The notes: generated by a model from the sequence alone, not told the origin. Counted from the stretch's first letter, positions 1-7,770 are shown. The stretch is DNA of 17,192 bases from Sulfurovaceae bacterium (GCA_029933395.1 JAOZOG010000019.1:1-17192), one strand, 5' to 3'. Translations and numbers: made by a program.

Positions 1-3
1 TAT

Positions 4-408
4 CTATGCATTTATCAATTCATTATAAACGAGAGCGAACAGAGGGACGTAATGTCCAATATCATCAAAAATTTCATCTGCCAGTGCTTCGTGATAAGTA
101 TGTGTTGCCAAGTTTCTGTTGTCTACCATTTCCAACATTGTTAACACTTGTGCTTCATCCAAGTGGGCAGTTGCAAAAAACTCACGTATGCAGGACTTGG
201 GAGATCGGCACTCCACACCTTCTACTTCAAACAGAAACACTTTGATGGACTTCCAGGCAATTTCAAGTGTGAATTCAAAGCGCTGAATGGTTGAGTCTCT
301 GTAGAAGGAGAATTCATCCATACCTTTGAATTTCAAACTGCGTTGATGAGACTCTTGCAGGCGGGTAAGTGCACTTTTGAAATCTGCCAACTTCTTTTCT
401 AGTGCCAT
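4..408 (-). CDS. hepT: HEPN-family toxin, HepT/HI0074 type
   Basis: A 134-residue, all-helical protein that I read as the HEPN RNase toxin of an MNT/HEPN toxin-antitoxin pair. Its diagnostic motif is visible: R98-N-L-A-T-H103-T-Y105 fits the R-x4-H-x-Y signature of HepT. In that family R and H form the RNase site and the Tyr is AMPylated by the partner MntA to silence the toxin. Length matches characterised HepT (about 133 aa). The ATG overlaps the end of the upstream nucleotidyltransferase gene by 10 nt, so the two are co-transcribed and probably translationally coupled. A strong Shine-Dalgarno (GAGGGG, 5 nt before the ATG) decides the start. Family members were long annotated as nucleotidyltransferase substrate-binding proteins. 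The family is sure; that it acts as a toxin in this organism is inferred. Confidence 0.88.
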   Translation of the reverse strand: MALEKKLADFKSALTRLQESHQRSLKFKGMDEFSFYRDSTIQRFEFTLEIAWKSIKVFLFEVEGVECRSPKSCIREFFATAHLDEAQVLTMLEMVDNRNLATHTYHEALADEIFDDIGHYVPLFALVYNELINA

Positions 409-671
409 TTGATCCCCTCTTCCTGAACAACTTTCTTGAGGTGTGGTGCCCTGGAAAGATCTATGAGGTCGATTTTGTATGGTATCTGTGACTCTTCGAT
501 GAGAGATTTGATCTCGATAAATTTTTTTCTTAGAGAGGTATCGCTCTCTATGGCAATGTCATAATCGGAATAGGGTGATGCAGTGCCTTTTGCACGAGAT
601 CCAAAAAGGTATATTTTCCCTTCCGGAAAAGATGATATCAGCAAGCTCTTGAGCTCTTCTATTGTTCTCAT
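399..671 (-). CDS. mntA: MNT-domain nucleotidyltransferase antitoxin, MntA type
   Basis: A 90-residue minimal nucleotidyltransferase. G24-S25-x10-D36-x-D38 matches the family GS-x10-D-x-D signature, and D68 (in KIDLID) is the likely third metal-binding acidic residue. In the MntA/HepT class such proteins transfer AMP from ATP to the HEPN toxin's tyrosine and so neutralise it. It lies immediately upstream of, and overlaps by 10 nt, the HEPN gene. No Shine-Dalgarno precedes the ATG at 671, and the best -10 box sits only 6 nt upstream, so the mRNA may be leaderless. A weaker alternative is a TTG at residue 10. At 90 aa it is shorter than Shewanella MntA (about 139 aa, as recalled) but normal for HI0073-like proteins. 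Confidence 0.88.
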   Translation of the reverse strand: MRTIEELKSLLISSFPEGKIYLFGSRAKGTASPYSDYDIAIESDTSLRKKFIEIKSLIEESQIPYKIDLIDLSRAPHLKKVVQEEGIKWH

Positions 672-677
672 AAGGTC

Positions 678-683
678 ATTATA
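678..683 (-). promoter_or_regulatory. -10 box of the mntA-hepT operon
   Basis: A perfect TATAAT on the minus strand, ending 6 nt before the mntA ATG. No clear -35 hexamer is seen, as is usual for the main sigma factor of this phylum. The transcript would start at or within a base or two of the ATG. Confidence 0.5.
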
Positions 684-827
684 GCATAATTGAAAATGTG
701 TAAAATGATAACATTTAGGGTCGGGAACTAAATCCTAAATTCCTTAACAATGATCGATAGCGACACATCATAATTATGCCAATCAAAGTGATTTCGTGTC
801 ATGATAATCGCTCTGAAAGGGGGCGTG

Positions 828-2741
828 ATGAGCGAAGAGAAAAATACCTGCTATTTTTACGGCAAAGAGAGTGAAGCGTTTGTCACAAAGCTGAAAGAGG
901 AGGAAGAGGACGGACGGATCTTTTTTGTATCGTTTGCGCTGAACGATGTCTTTCCTGCGGTGGAGTGGGATCGTATCGGCCATTTGATTGTGACAGGCAG
1001 CACCGAAGAGATCAAAGTCATCTTCGGGCTGGCCAGAAAATATCACTGCTCCATCGGTATCGTTACACTGCCTGGACAGGAGAGAATGGCCAAAATACTG
1101 GATCTTCCTGATGATACGATGGAAGCTTTCGAGTTGGCAAAGCAGCCGTCCGAAAAGAAAATCGACCTCTTCTATTGTAATGACCTCCTGGTCTTGAGTG
1201 ATGTGCGTATCGGCAACACCACAGCACTAAAAGAGTATGAGTTTCAGTTTTCGGAGTATAGTCTTCTGAAACGATTTGGGCTGTTGTGGCAGGCATACAG
1301 GAGAAAGCGTCTTCTCAAGCATTATCAATTCAACCTCAGGACGGAAAAAGAGGAGCAGATCACTCTCTCGGCCATAGGAATGATCGGTATAGGCTACAAC
1401 AACCGCAGCTGGATCGCCACACGGATGGTCAAGCTTTTGAGTGCGATCGACGGACAGCATCTGTTGCTGATTCTTTCTCCCCTCTCCCTTTTTCAATATT
1501 TCGTTATCTCTCCGCTGACACTGCTTTTCCAGAGATGGAGAGGAGATCGGCTTCCCTCCTCCTGTGGGTATATCAAAAGCAACCGTATCGAGCTCGACTG
1601 TCTGGAACCGGTCAAAGTCGTCATTGACGATGAAGCGGCAAGGCAGACACCTGTCGTGCTACAGACAGAGAGCGAAGCACTGGCCCTGAGTGTCGGTAAA
1701 ACGTTTTGGGAGAAGCAGTCGGCATCCAAAACGGAGCGTAACAGCATACGGATCGATAATGTTCCCAGAGACGAGGAGACGATCCGCTATCTCGGAAAGG
1801 GTCTGCCGCTATTCAGACATGCATCCAAAGAGCAGTACGCTGCCCTTTTCGGCAGTTTGCGTGAAGAGGGAAATATCAGCAGCACTTTTGTTATCTTGCT
1901 GGTGATCGCTACAATGATCGCCACGTTGGGGCTCTTCATCAACTCCAGCTCGGTGATTATCGGTGCGATGATCCTCGCACCGCTGATGCAGCCTATCGTC
2001 AGTCTCAGTATGGGTGTGTTGAGGCAGGATGGGAGCCTGACAACCAATGCCGTCAAGACGATCGGTATCGGTATGGTACTGACGATCGCTACCGCTATGT
2101 TTATCGCCTATCTGACCCCGATCAGAGAGATGACGAATGAGATGGCGGCACGGCTCTCTCCCACGATACTGGATATGCTGATCGCTATCGCATCGGGCAT
2201 CGCCGCAGCGTATGTCAAAAACGACGAGAAGATCTCCGCCTCCCTGGCAGGCGTGGCGATCGCCGTCGCGCTTGTCCCGCCTCTGGCGGTATCGGGTATC
2301 GGATTGGGATGGGCTGACTGGCATATTTTTTTCAATGCTCTGCTACTCTTTGTCACCAACCTGATCGGTATTGTATTCGCGGGGGCGTTGACTTTCCTGG
2401 TACTGGGCTTCGCTCCGATCCATGTCGCCAAAAAAGGGATCGCTATCTGGACAGTGATCGCTCTGCTGATCGCCATACCGCTCTATCATTCGTTTGAAAC
2501 GATGAAAGAGTCTGCCAATGTACGCAGTACGCTGCTGCATGTGGCATTCGATATCAATGGCAAACGTGTCCATCTCAACAGGATAGAATATCTTCCAAAA
2601 GGAAAAGAGGCAGAGGTGCGCTGCGAAGTGATCGTGGACCAGAAGCTCAAAAAAGAGGATCGGGAGTACCTCAAAAAGGTGATCGAAGAGGTTGTCGGCA
2701 AACCGGCAAAGGTGATCGCGACATTCCGGTATGAACTTTAG
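828..2741 (+). CDS. DUF389 membrane protein with N-terminal lipid-kinase-like domain
   Basis: A 637-residue protein in two halves. Residues about 20-290 follow the order of a YegS/diacylglycerol-kinase fold: a segment where GGDGT normally sits (VTGSTEE, 55-61), then GIVTLPG with a DLPDD stretch (77-97), IDLFYCND (112-119), an IDGQH segment near 207-211, and a terminal strand KVVIDDEAARQTP (263-275). The catalytic GGDGT and the N-terminal NPxSG are absent, so kinase activity is doubtful. Residues about 336-553 are a DUF389 domain with roughly seven membrane helices and the signature SSSVIIGAMILAPLMQP (373-389). A soluble tail of about 80 residues follows. The start at 828 is preferred for AAAGGGGG just upstream; an in-frame ATG at 801 would add 9 residues. 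No function is established for DUF389. The gene is monocistronic and convergent with tyrA. Confidence 0.85.
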   Translation: MSEEKNTCYFYGKESEAFVTKLKEEEEDGRIFFVSFALNDVFPAVEWDRIGHLIVTGSTEEIKVIFGLARKYHCSIGIVTLPGQERMAKILDLPDDTMEAFELAKQPSEKKIDLFYCNDLLVLSDVRIGNTTALKEYEFQFSEYSLLKRFGLLWQAYRRKRLLKHYQFNLRTEKEEQITLSAIGMIGIGYNNRSWIATRMVKLLSAIDGQHLLLILSPLSLFQYFVISPLTLLFQRWRGDRLPSSCGYIKSNRIELDCLEPVKVVIDDEAARQTPVVLQTESEALALSVGKTFWEKQSASKTERNSIRIDNVPRDEETIRYLGKGLPLFRHASKEQYAALFGSLREEGNISSTFVILLVIATMIATLGLFINSSSVIIGAMILAPLMQPIVSLSMGVLRQDGSLTTNAVKTIGIGMVLTIATAMFIAYLTPIREMTNEMAARLSPTILDMLIAIASGIAAAYVKNDEKISASLAGVAIAVALVPPLAVSGIGLGWADWHIFFNALLLFVTNLIGIVFAGALTFLVLGFAPIHVAKKGIAIWTVIALLIAIPLYHSFETMKESANVRSTLLHVAFDINGKRVHLNRIEYLPKGKEAEVRCEVIVDQKLKKEDREYLKKVIEEVVGKPAKVIATFRYEL

Positions 2742-2763
2742 AGATGCCCTTTAGGGTTTAATC

Positions 2764-3597
2764 TTACAGAATATCATGCAGTTTGTTGGCATCCTGCATC
2801 CAACTGTTGAGTGCATCCCACTCCTCCTCTTCGACCATTTGGCGGCACTTCTCCAACTCTTCGTTGAAGTGGTCGATGGCCAGAAGAAGATTCGTTTTAT
2901 TCTGACGAAAAACATCCTCCCACATATCCGGTGAACTTTTGGCGATTCGGCTCATATCTCTGAATCCGCCCCCTGCCAGTGCAGTAATGCTCTTGGGTTC
3001 CTCCTGCCGCATCACGGCATTGGCGAGGGAGTAGCTGAGTGCGTGGGGCATATGGGAGATAAATGCAGCATGCCGATCATGCTCGTTCGCTCCCATAAAG
3101 ACGATCTTCATTCCGATTTCGCGGAAGAGTTTCAGTGCTGTTTTCTGCTGGTGCTCTCCACTCTCTTCGAGATTGCAGAGGACGACGACTTTTTCCCTGT
3201 AGAGGCCCTCTACCGCTGCGGAAGGACCGAATTTTTCCGTACCGGTCATTGGGTGGGCAGCTACGAAGTTTTTGCGGATGAGAGGTGGGACGGAAGCAAC
3301 GATCTTTGCCTTGGTACTCCCCAGGTCAATGATCGTGCATTCGGGCTTGACACCTTTGAGGGTTTGTAGGGCGGTGATGATGCCATCGACCGGTATCGCA
3401 AGGAAGATGACGTCGCAGTCGCGTATCGTCTCCATATCGGGGGCAATCCTATCGACCAGACCAAGCTCCAGCGCCTGGGAGCAGTGCAGGTCATTATGAT
3501 CGAGGCCGATGATCTGATAGGTGGGGTCACAGGCCTGAAGAGCGATCCCCAGTGATCCTCCCATCAATCCCAATCCAATGATACCGATTGTCATCAT
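2764..3597 (-). CDS. tyrA: Prephenate dehydrogenase
   Basis: Oxidatively decarboxylates prephenate to 4-hydroxyphenylpyruvate with NAD(P)+, the tyrosine branch of aromatic amino-acid synthesis in the cytosol. The N-terminal Rossmann fold shows GLGLMGGSLG (8-17). HPMTGTE (115-121) and HDRHAAFISHMPH (173-185) are the substrate-site motifs of TyrA. At 277 residues it is a monofunctional enzyme with no ACT or chorismate mutase extension, so no feedback domain is visible. Two adjacent ATGs occur (3597 and 3594). The Shine-Dalgarno AGAGGG at 3602-3607 is 4 nt from the first and 7 nt from the second, which favours the second (276 aa). It diverges from bamA; from memory C. jejuni has the same tyrA/bamA arrangement. 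It ends 22 nt from the convergent DUF389 gene. Confidence 0.95.
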   Translation of the reverse strand: MMTIGIIGLGLMGGSLGIALQACDPTYQIIGLDHNDLHCSQALELGLVDRIAPDMETIRDCDVIFLAIPVDGIITALQTLKGVKPECTIIDLGSTKAKIVASVPPLIRKNFVAAHPMTGTEKFGPSAAVEGLYREKVVVLCNLEESGEHQQKTALKLFREIGMKIVFMGANEHDRHAAFISHMPHALSYSLANAVMRQEEPKSITALAGGGFRDMSRIAKSSPDMWEDVFRQNKTNLLLAIDHFNEELEKCRQMVEEEEWDALNSWMQDANKLHDIL

Positions 3598-3618
3598 TTT
3601 GCCCTCTTTTTTTCTTGT

Positions 3619-3624
3619 ATTATA
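3619..3624 (-). promoter_or_regulatory. -10 box of tyrA
   Basis: TATAAT on the minus strand preceded by TGA, giving an extended -10 element (TG-A-TATAAT). The predicted start near 3612 leaves a leader of about 15-18 nt that includes the AGAGGG ribosome-binding site. No good -35 hexamer is seen. Confidence 0.55.
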
Positions 3625-3640
3625 TCATCAGGAGTTGGTA

Positions 3641-3700
3641 TTTTGGCTGGAACAGGGATGCTCTTTGTGGGCTCATATACCAGCCAAAAAAGCCCTTTTT
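3641..3700. promoter_or_regulatory. Interleaved inverted repeats between tyrA and bamA
   Basis: TTTTGGCTGG (3641-3650) pairs perfectly with CCAGCCAAAA (3680-3689). A second pair, GGGCT (3669-3673) with AGCCC (3691-3695), is followed by TTTTT (3696-3700). The arms alternate (A, B, A', B'), so the two stems cannot form as simple hairpins at the same time. This is the topology of an attenuator, or of overlapping operators, upstream of bamA. The second stem is weak (5 bp, 17-nt loop). Function is unproven. Confidence 0.35.
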
Positions 3701-3724
3701 AGAGGATATTTAGTAAAAAAAAGA

Positions 3725-3730
3725 TAGAAT
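3725..3730 (+). promoter_or_regulatory. Possible -10 box of bamA
   Basis: TAGAAT follows an A-rich run and lies about 50 nt before the bamA ATG. The leader would carry the AAGGAAG ribosome-binding site at 3768-3774. There is no recognisable -35 box. Confidence 0.35.
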
Positions 3731-3781
3731 TGTGAACAAATGGAAGTACCCTGAATTATTTGGATAGAAGGAAGTATATCA

Positions 3782-6109
3782 ATGATGAGAAAGATTACAC
3801 TATTTTGGATCGTGGCAGGTACATTGTTGTTTGCCCAGCAAAAAGTAAAACAGATTAAATTTGACGGCCTGCTTCACCTCTCGCCGAGTGTCGCGAAAGA
3901 AGTTGCGGGAATCCGGGAAGGTGATACCGTCGATGCTGAGCAGATCGATGAATCGGTCAAAAATCTTTACAGCCAGGGATACTTCAAAGACGTATGGGTA
4001 GAAAAGAAGAGCAATGGCGTACTGGTCTACCATTTTGATGAGAAGCCCGCTATTTCCAAGGTTACGATCAAGGGGTATGGAACCGGAGATGACGGCAAGA
4101 AGCTGCTTCAGGGTATCGGGCTGAAAAAAGGTGACCTTTATGATGAGCGCCGAATCGAAAAAGCCAAGCAGGCCCTGATCAGCAAGGTCGAGAGCGAAGG
4201 CTATTACGATACGGTCGTCGAAGTCTACAAGAAGAAGGTCAACGACAGCTATGCGATCACTTTCGATGTCAACAAGGGCGAAAAGATCAAGATCAAAAAG
4301 ACCAACTTCATCGGCGCAAAGAATCTTGATAAAAAAGAGCTGGAGCAGGATCTGGTCAATAAAGAGCCCGGATTCTGGAGCTGGGTGCCTTTCTTTGGAG
4401 AGAGTGATGCCAAAGTCGATCAACTTCCTTACGACTCTATGCGGGCACGTGAAGCCTATATGAAAAAGGGATATATCGATGCCAAGGTCAGCAAACCGCT
4501 GATGCGTGTCGATACCGCCTCCTATAATGCCCAGATCGATTACCTGGTAAAAGAGGGTAAGCAGTTCCATGTCGGTAAAGTGGCAATAGCGCAGAGTGTC
4601 CCCGGTCTCAAGACAGCTGACCTGATAAGCGAACTGAGGCTCAAAAAAGGCAAAGTTTTCAATATCAAAAAGATGCGTCTGGATATGAAGTATCTCAAAG
4701 AGCAGGTAGGGAATCTGGGCTACGCCTATGCCAAAGTCAATCCAAATTTTCATAAAGATGAAAAGAGGGGGATCGTCGATCTTCAGTATCAGATCATTCC
4801 AGGGAAAAAGGTCAAAATCAATGATGTATTGATCTCCGGAAACGATGTTACCAAAGACAGGGTCATTCGACGCTACATCTATCTTGCACCGGGAGACCTC
4901 TACAACTATACCGACCTCAAGGACAGCAAGAGTGCGTTGGGACGAACCGGATATTTTGAAAAGGTGGATATCGCTACGGAGCGTATCAGCGAAGACAAAG
5001 TCAATCTGCTCGTCAAAGTCAAAGAGGCGCAGACGGGAAGTATCTCTGCAGGTGGCGGATATGGTAGTTATCAGGGTGTAATGGTCAATGCCAGCATCTC
5101 CAATAAAAACCTTTTTGGTAGCGGATTGAGCGGTAATCTGGGGGTAGACTGGTCCCAGATCTCAAGGAGTGCCAATATCTCCCTGACCAATCCACGAGTC
5201 TGGGACAGCGAATACAGTATGAGCTTCAGCCTCTTCACGCGCTACTATGAGTACATCGACTATACGACAGATCAGACCGGAGGAAATGTGATGGTCGGAC
5301 GCCGCTTTATGCGTCACCTCTATCTCTCCGGGGGTGTAAGTTACATGGATAACTCTTCAGAGATCAATGAGGATTCGGCATACGATTCCAATGCGATCGA
5401 AAGACTGCTCTATGTCGACCAATATACCAAAACTTCCGGTTTGCTGGGTATCAACTTTGACAACACGGATAATTACTATACGCCAAGAGAGGGCTTCATC
5501 GCAGGACTGAATCTGGAGTTTGGCTCCTTTGATGGTGATTTGACACCGATCGATATACTTTTTTATGACAGTTATGCCAATATGACCAAACTCTATGCAC
5601 GCTTCGGTGCCTTCTATGGTATGGAGGATCTGATCGACTACGATTTGATTATGAGATTCAAAGCGAGAGGTACCTGGCTGGAGCACGGTGAAAATGAAAA
5701 AGTACCGACTGCGGAGAGACTCTATATGGGTGGTGTGGGAAGCGTGAGAGGATACAGTCCCTATTCGATCTCTCCCTATATCTCTTATGTCGACCCCAAT
5801 ACCGACCTCATCGTTGAAAACAGGTTTGGTGGAGACAAAAGAGCTTCGGCTACAGTTGAAGCGAGTATTCCTCTCTCCGAGTCAGCCAAGATGCGTCTGA
5901 CCTTCTTTGCGGATGCTGGGCATATCAAGGCTGACAAAGTGAAGGGTGGGACCTTTGTCAAGAACGACTTGACGCGAAGTTCTGTCGGGGCACAGATCGA
6001 GTGGCAGTCACCCTTCGGTGCGATCAACCTGGTTTATGGATATGCCCTCGACGATGTACCTGATGACGAGAAGGCACCCTTTGAATTCTCTATGGGAACG
6101 AAGTTTTAA
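3782..6109 (+). CDS. bamA: Outer-membrane protein assembly factor BamA (Omp85)
   Basis: The central insertase that folds beta-barrel proteins into the outer membrane. Residues 1-19 form a signal peptide ending near LFAQ; no lipobox is seen. About five POTRA domains fill residues 22-415, each with the typical pattern of a strand, an 'eGd.y' turn and helices. The 16-strand barrel follows (about 420-775). The conserved lid-loop motif VRGYSP is at 655-660, and the chain ends in phenylalanine, the usual C-terminal signal of barrel proteins. Length (775 aa) is normal. AAGGAAG lies 7 nt before the first of two tandem ATGs, supporting 3782. The gene stands alone, divergent from tyrA and convergent with the phosphatase gene. 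No other Bam subunit gene is in the window. Confidence 0.97.
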   Translation: MMRKITLFWIVAGTLLFAQQKVKQIKFDGLLHLSPSVAKEVAGIREGDTVDAEQIDESVKNLYSQGYFKDVWVEKKSNGVLVYHFDEKPAISKVTIKGYGTGDDGKKLLQGIGLKKGDLYDERRIEKAKQALISKVESEGYYDTVVEVYKKKVNDSYAITFDVNKGEKIKIKKTNFIGAKNLDKKELEQDLVNKEPGFWSWVPFFGESDAKVDQLPYDSMRAREAYMKKGYIDAKVSKPLMRVDTASYNAQIDYLVKEGKQFHVGKVAIAQSVPGLKTADLISELRLKKGKVFNIKKMRLDMKYLKEQVGNLGYAYAKVNPNFHKDEKRGIVDLQYQIIPGKKVKINDVLISGNDVTKDRVIRRYIYLAPGDLYNYTDLKDSKSALGRTGYFEKVDIATERISEDKVNLLVKVKEAQTGSISAGGGYGSYQGVMVNASISNKNLFGSGLSGNLGVDWSQISRSANISLTNPRVWDSEYSMSFSLFTRYYEYIDYTTDQTGGNVMVGRRFMRHLYLSGGVSYMDNSSEINEDSAYDSNAIERLLYVDQYTKTSGLLGINFDNTDNYYTPREGFIAGLNLEFGSFDGDLTPIDILFYDSYANMTKLYARFGAFYGMEDLIDYDLIMRFKARGTWLEHGENEKVPTAERLYMGGVGSVRGYSPYSISPYISYVDPNTDLIVENRFGGDKRASATVEASIPLSESAKMRLTFFADAGHIKADKVKGGTFVKNDLTRSSVGAQIEWQSPFGAINLVYGYALDDVPDDEKAPFEFSMGTKF

Positions 6110-6119
6110 AATCTTTTAT

Positions 6120-6138
6120 CGTGGGCATCCCGCCCACG
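6120..6138. repeat. Perfect GC-rich hairpin after bamA
   Basis: CGTGGGC, a 5-nt loop ATCCC, then GCCCACG: a perfect 7-bp stem beginning 10 nt after the bamA stop. No T-tract follows on either strand, so it is not a standard intrinsic terminator. It may stabilise the mRNA end or be a dispersed REP-like palindrome. Confidence 0.5.
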
Positions 6139-6187
6139 GATATGTCACAACAACAACCAACCATCCTCATTTTCCCTTTTTCGGAAA

Positions 6188-6203
6188 CGCGACTTTAGCC
6201 GCG
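6188..6203. repeat. Imperfect palindrome, bamA-phosphatase gap
   Basis: CGCGACTTTAGCCGCG, self-complementary except for one A/C mismatch. Its core GACT-n2-AG resembles the palindrome at 6238-6253, suggesting a shared REP-like unit. No T-tract follows. Confidence 0.35.
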
Positions 6204-6237
6204 TAAAAAAATAACTTCTTTTTATAGTCTTTTTTTC

Positions 6238-6253
6238 AGCGACTGAAGTCACT
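6238..6253. repeat. Imperfect palindrome, bamA-phosphatase gap
   Basis: AGCGACTGAAGTCACT, with 7-nt arms around GA and one C/A mismatch. It lies 14 nt beyond the stop of the phosphatase gene and is flanked by TTTTTTT on the plus strand, which reads as A-tract, not U-tract, after the hairpin in the phosphatase transcript. Confidence 0.35.
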
Positions 6254-6267
6254 GCTCCTGCTCTTCT

Positions 6268-7770
6268 CTAAAACGTATAAGTCGGAATGCTGCTTCTGTC
6301 TTTGATGATAATAGCAAAAGCGTGTGGTTTTTTCAGCGATTTGATCGACTCTCTGGCATGGTAGAGAGACTGGTCGGCGTGGATTGTCAGCGTCTGATTG
6401 GCGTAATGAAAATCGATGACTGCCTCATTGGCATTTTCGTGCAGAAGCAGGGTGAGATTGTAGATGAAACTCAAACAGCGCATCGACTCCTTTTTGGGAA
6501 GCAGCGAACGATACTCTCTGTAGAGCGATTTCTTCAACAGTGAATCACCGGAGGTGCGCAGCAGCAGGGAGATGAGAAGCATCTCTTTGTGGCTGAAGGC
6601 GTAATTGAGTTCCTGAAGTGCAATGTAGAAGGCATGCTGTCGGGCTTTGTAGATCGTCAATGTTTTGCCAATATTGGCAAGCTTTAGGGCGGCGTCCATA
6701 CTGTTGCGATACTGCGTCGGCAAAGCAAATTCTCTGTGACAAATATCATAGAGTTCGGAGGCGACTTTCATACGGTGCGATGCGCTCGAATCTTTGGCGG
6801 TAAGATTGTCGAAGCGGTCAAGGATACTGCGGATGCTTGGATTGAGTCCTTTGGGAAAGCGGAGCCTGCTGTTGCGGAGGAAATCTTTGAGAAACAGCCC
6901 CTCCCTGACACCGACACCACTGGTGATCACCTCTTTGGCTCCAATCTCTTTGAGGATTTCCAGAAAAATCAGTGTCCCCTCCCGAATCGTATCGAAACGC
7001 TCCTGCTTGAGATTGAATTTCTTCAAACCCTTGGCACTGGAGAGGGTGATCGCAGTGAGATAGTCACGCTCCTCTTTGACACTGTAGTGAAAGGCGTGCA
7101 GTTTATCGAGTGGATAGTCCCGGCGAGTCATAATGCCCTTGCTCAATGCTCTGGCTGTGCCGCCTATGCCGACAGCCATTGGAGACCTGAAGGAGTCAGG
7201 GAGCCGCTTCAGTTCCTCTTTGATGTAGCGGTGCGCCTCCTTTATGGATGCTTTGCGATCGAAAAAGAGTTCTTTGATCCTGACGGTACCGATATTCAGA
7301 GAAAATGTCTCGATGATCTCTCCGCCGCGAATCAGAGCCATGTCGGATGAACCGCCTCCGATATCGACAGTAATGGCATCGGTGAGAGGGAGGAGATTGG
7401 CGGCGGCGATAGCACCCAGCTCCGCCTCTTTGTTTCCATCAATAATCTTGATGGAGAGATGAAGGTTTTTGCGTATCCACTGGACGAACTCCTGCCCGTT
7501 CGGTGCGTCTCTCAGTGCAGAGGTGGCGACACAGAGTATTTTCTGGACGTGATACTTTTTGGTTGTCTGGATAAAGGACTCAAGTGCGAGATAGGCACGC
7601 TCGATGCCTATTGGTTGGAGGTTGCCACCTTTGGCGTAGGCACCCTCGCTGATACGTACTTTGCTTTTTTGTTCGCTGATCAGATGAAAACCGAATCGAC
7701 TGGTACGTTCAAAAATAACCAATCTGGCCGAATTGGAACCGATATCGATAATCGCTGTTCGTTTGGCCAT
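6268..7770 (-). CDS. ppx: Ppx/GppA-family phosphatase
   Basis: A 500-residue member of the exopolyphosphatase / guanosine pentaphosphatase family, which hydrolyses polyphosphate or pppGpp. The ASKHA-fold phosphate loops are clear: DIGSNSARL (9-17) and DIGGGSSD (136-143). E115 in GNKEAEL fits the catalytic Glu motif. The C-terminal part (about 310-500) looks like the family's HD-type domain, but the usual LHDIG is LANIG (364-368), so the canonical metal pair is lost. Whether it prefers polyphosphate or pppGpp cannot be read from sequence. It starts 11 nt after the ferredoxin stop, so the two are probably one transcript. The ATG at 7770 has only a weak ribosome-binding site (GATGAG), again suggesting coupling. 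Confidence 0.92.
   Translation of the reverse strand: MAKRTAIIDIGSNSARLVIFERTSRFGFHLISEQKSKVRISEGAYAKGGNLQPIGIERAYLALESFIQTTKKYHVQKILCVATSALRDAPNGQEFVQWIRKNLHLSIKIIDGNKEAELGAIAAANLLPLTDAITVDIGGGSSDMALIRGGEIIETFSLNIGTVRIKELFFDRKASIKEAHRYIKEELKRLPDSFRSPMAVGIGGTARALSKGIMTRRDYPLDKLHAFHYSVKEERDYLTAITLSSAKGLKKFNLKQERFDTIREGTLIFLEILKEIGAKEVITSGVGVREGLFLKDFLRNSRLRFPKGLNPSIRSILDRFDNLTAKDSSASHRMKVASELYDICHREFALPTQYRNSMDAALKLANIGKTLTIYKARQHAFYIALQELNYAFSHKEMLLISLLLRTSGDSLLKKSLYREYRSLLPKKESMRCLSFIYNLTLLLHENANEAVIDFHYANQTLTIHADQSLYHARESIKSLKKPHAFAIIIKDRSSIPTYTF

Noticed and set aside
769..778. CATAATTATG, a perfect 10-bp palindrome before the DUF389 gene.
   Set aside because: Short and AT-rich, so expected by chance; no second copy or clear relation to a promoter.
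801..827. Upstream ATG for the DUF389 gene.
   Set aside because: The ATG at 828 has AAAGGGGG just upstream, while the one at 801 has no convincing ribosome-binding site; the choice changes only 9 residues.
2747..2756. CCCTTTAGGG between the convergent DUF389 and tyrA genes, a possible terminator.
   Set aside because: Only 4-bp arms with a 2-nt loop and no T-tract; too weak to call.
3658..3702. A 14-codon open frame between tyrA and bamA, a possible leader peptide.
   Set aside because: No properly spaced Shine-Dalgarno and no run of regulatory codons; kept only as part of the interleaved-repeat observation.
3800..4753. A 317-codon open frame on the minus strand opposite the POTRA region of bamA.
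   Set aside because: Leu/Ile/Asp-rich shadow of the well-supported bamA frame; no protein family recognised.
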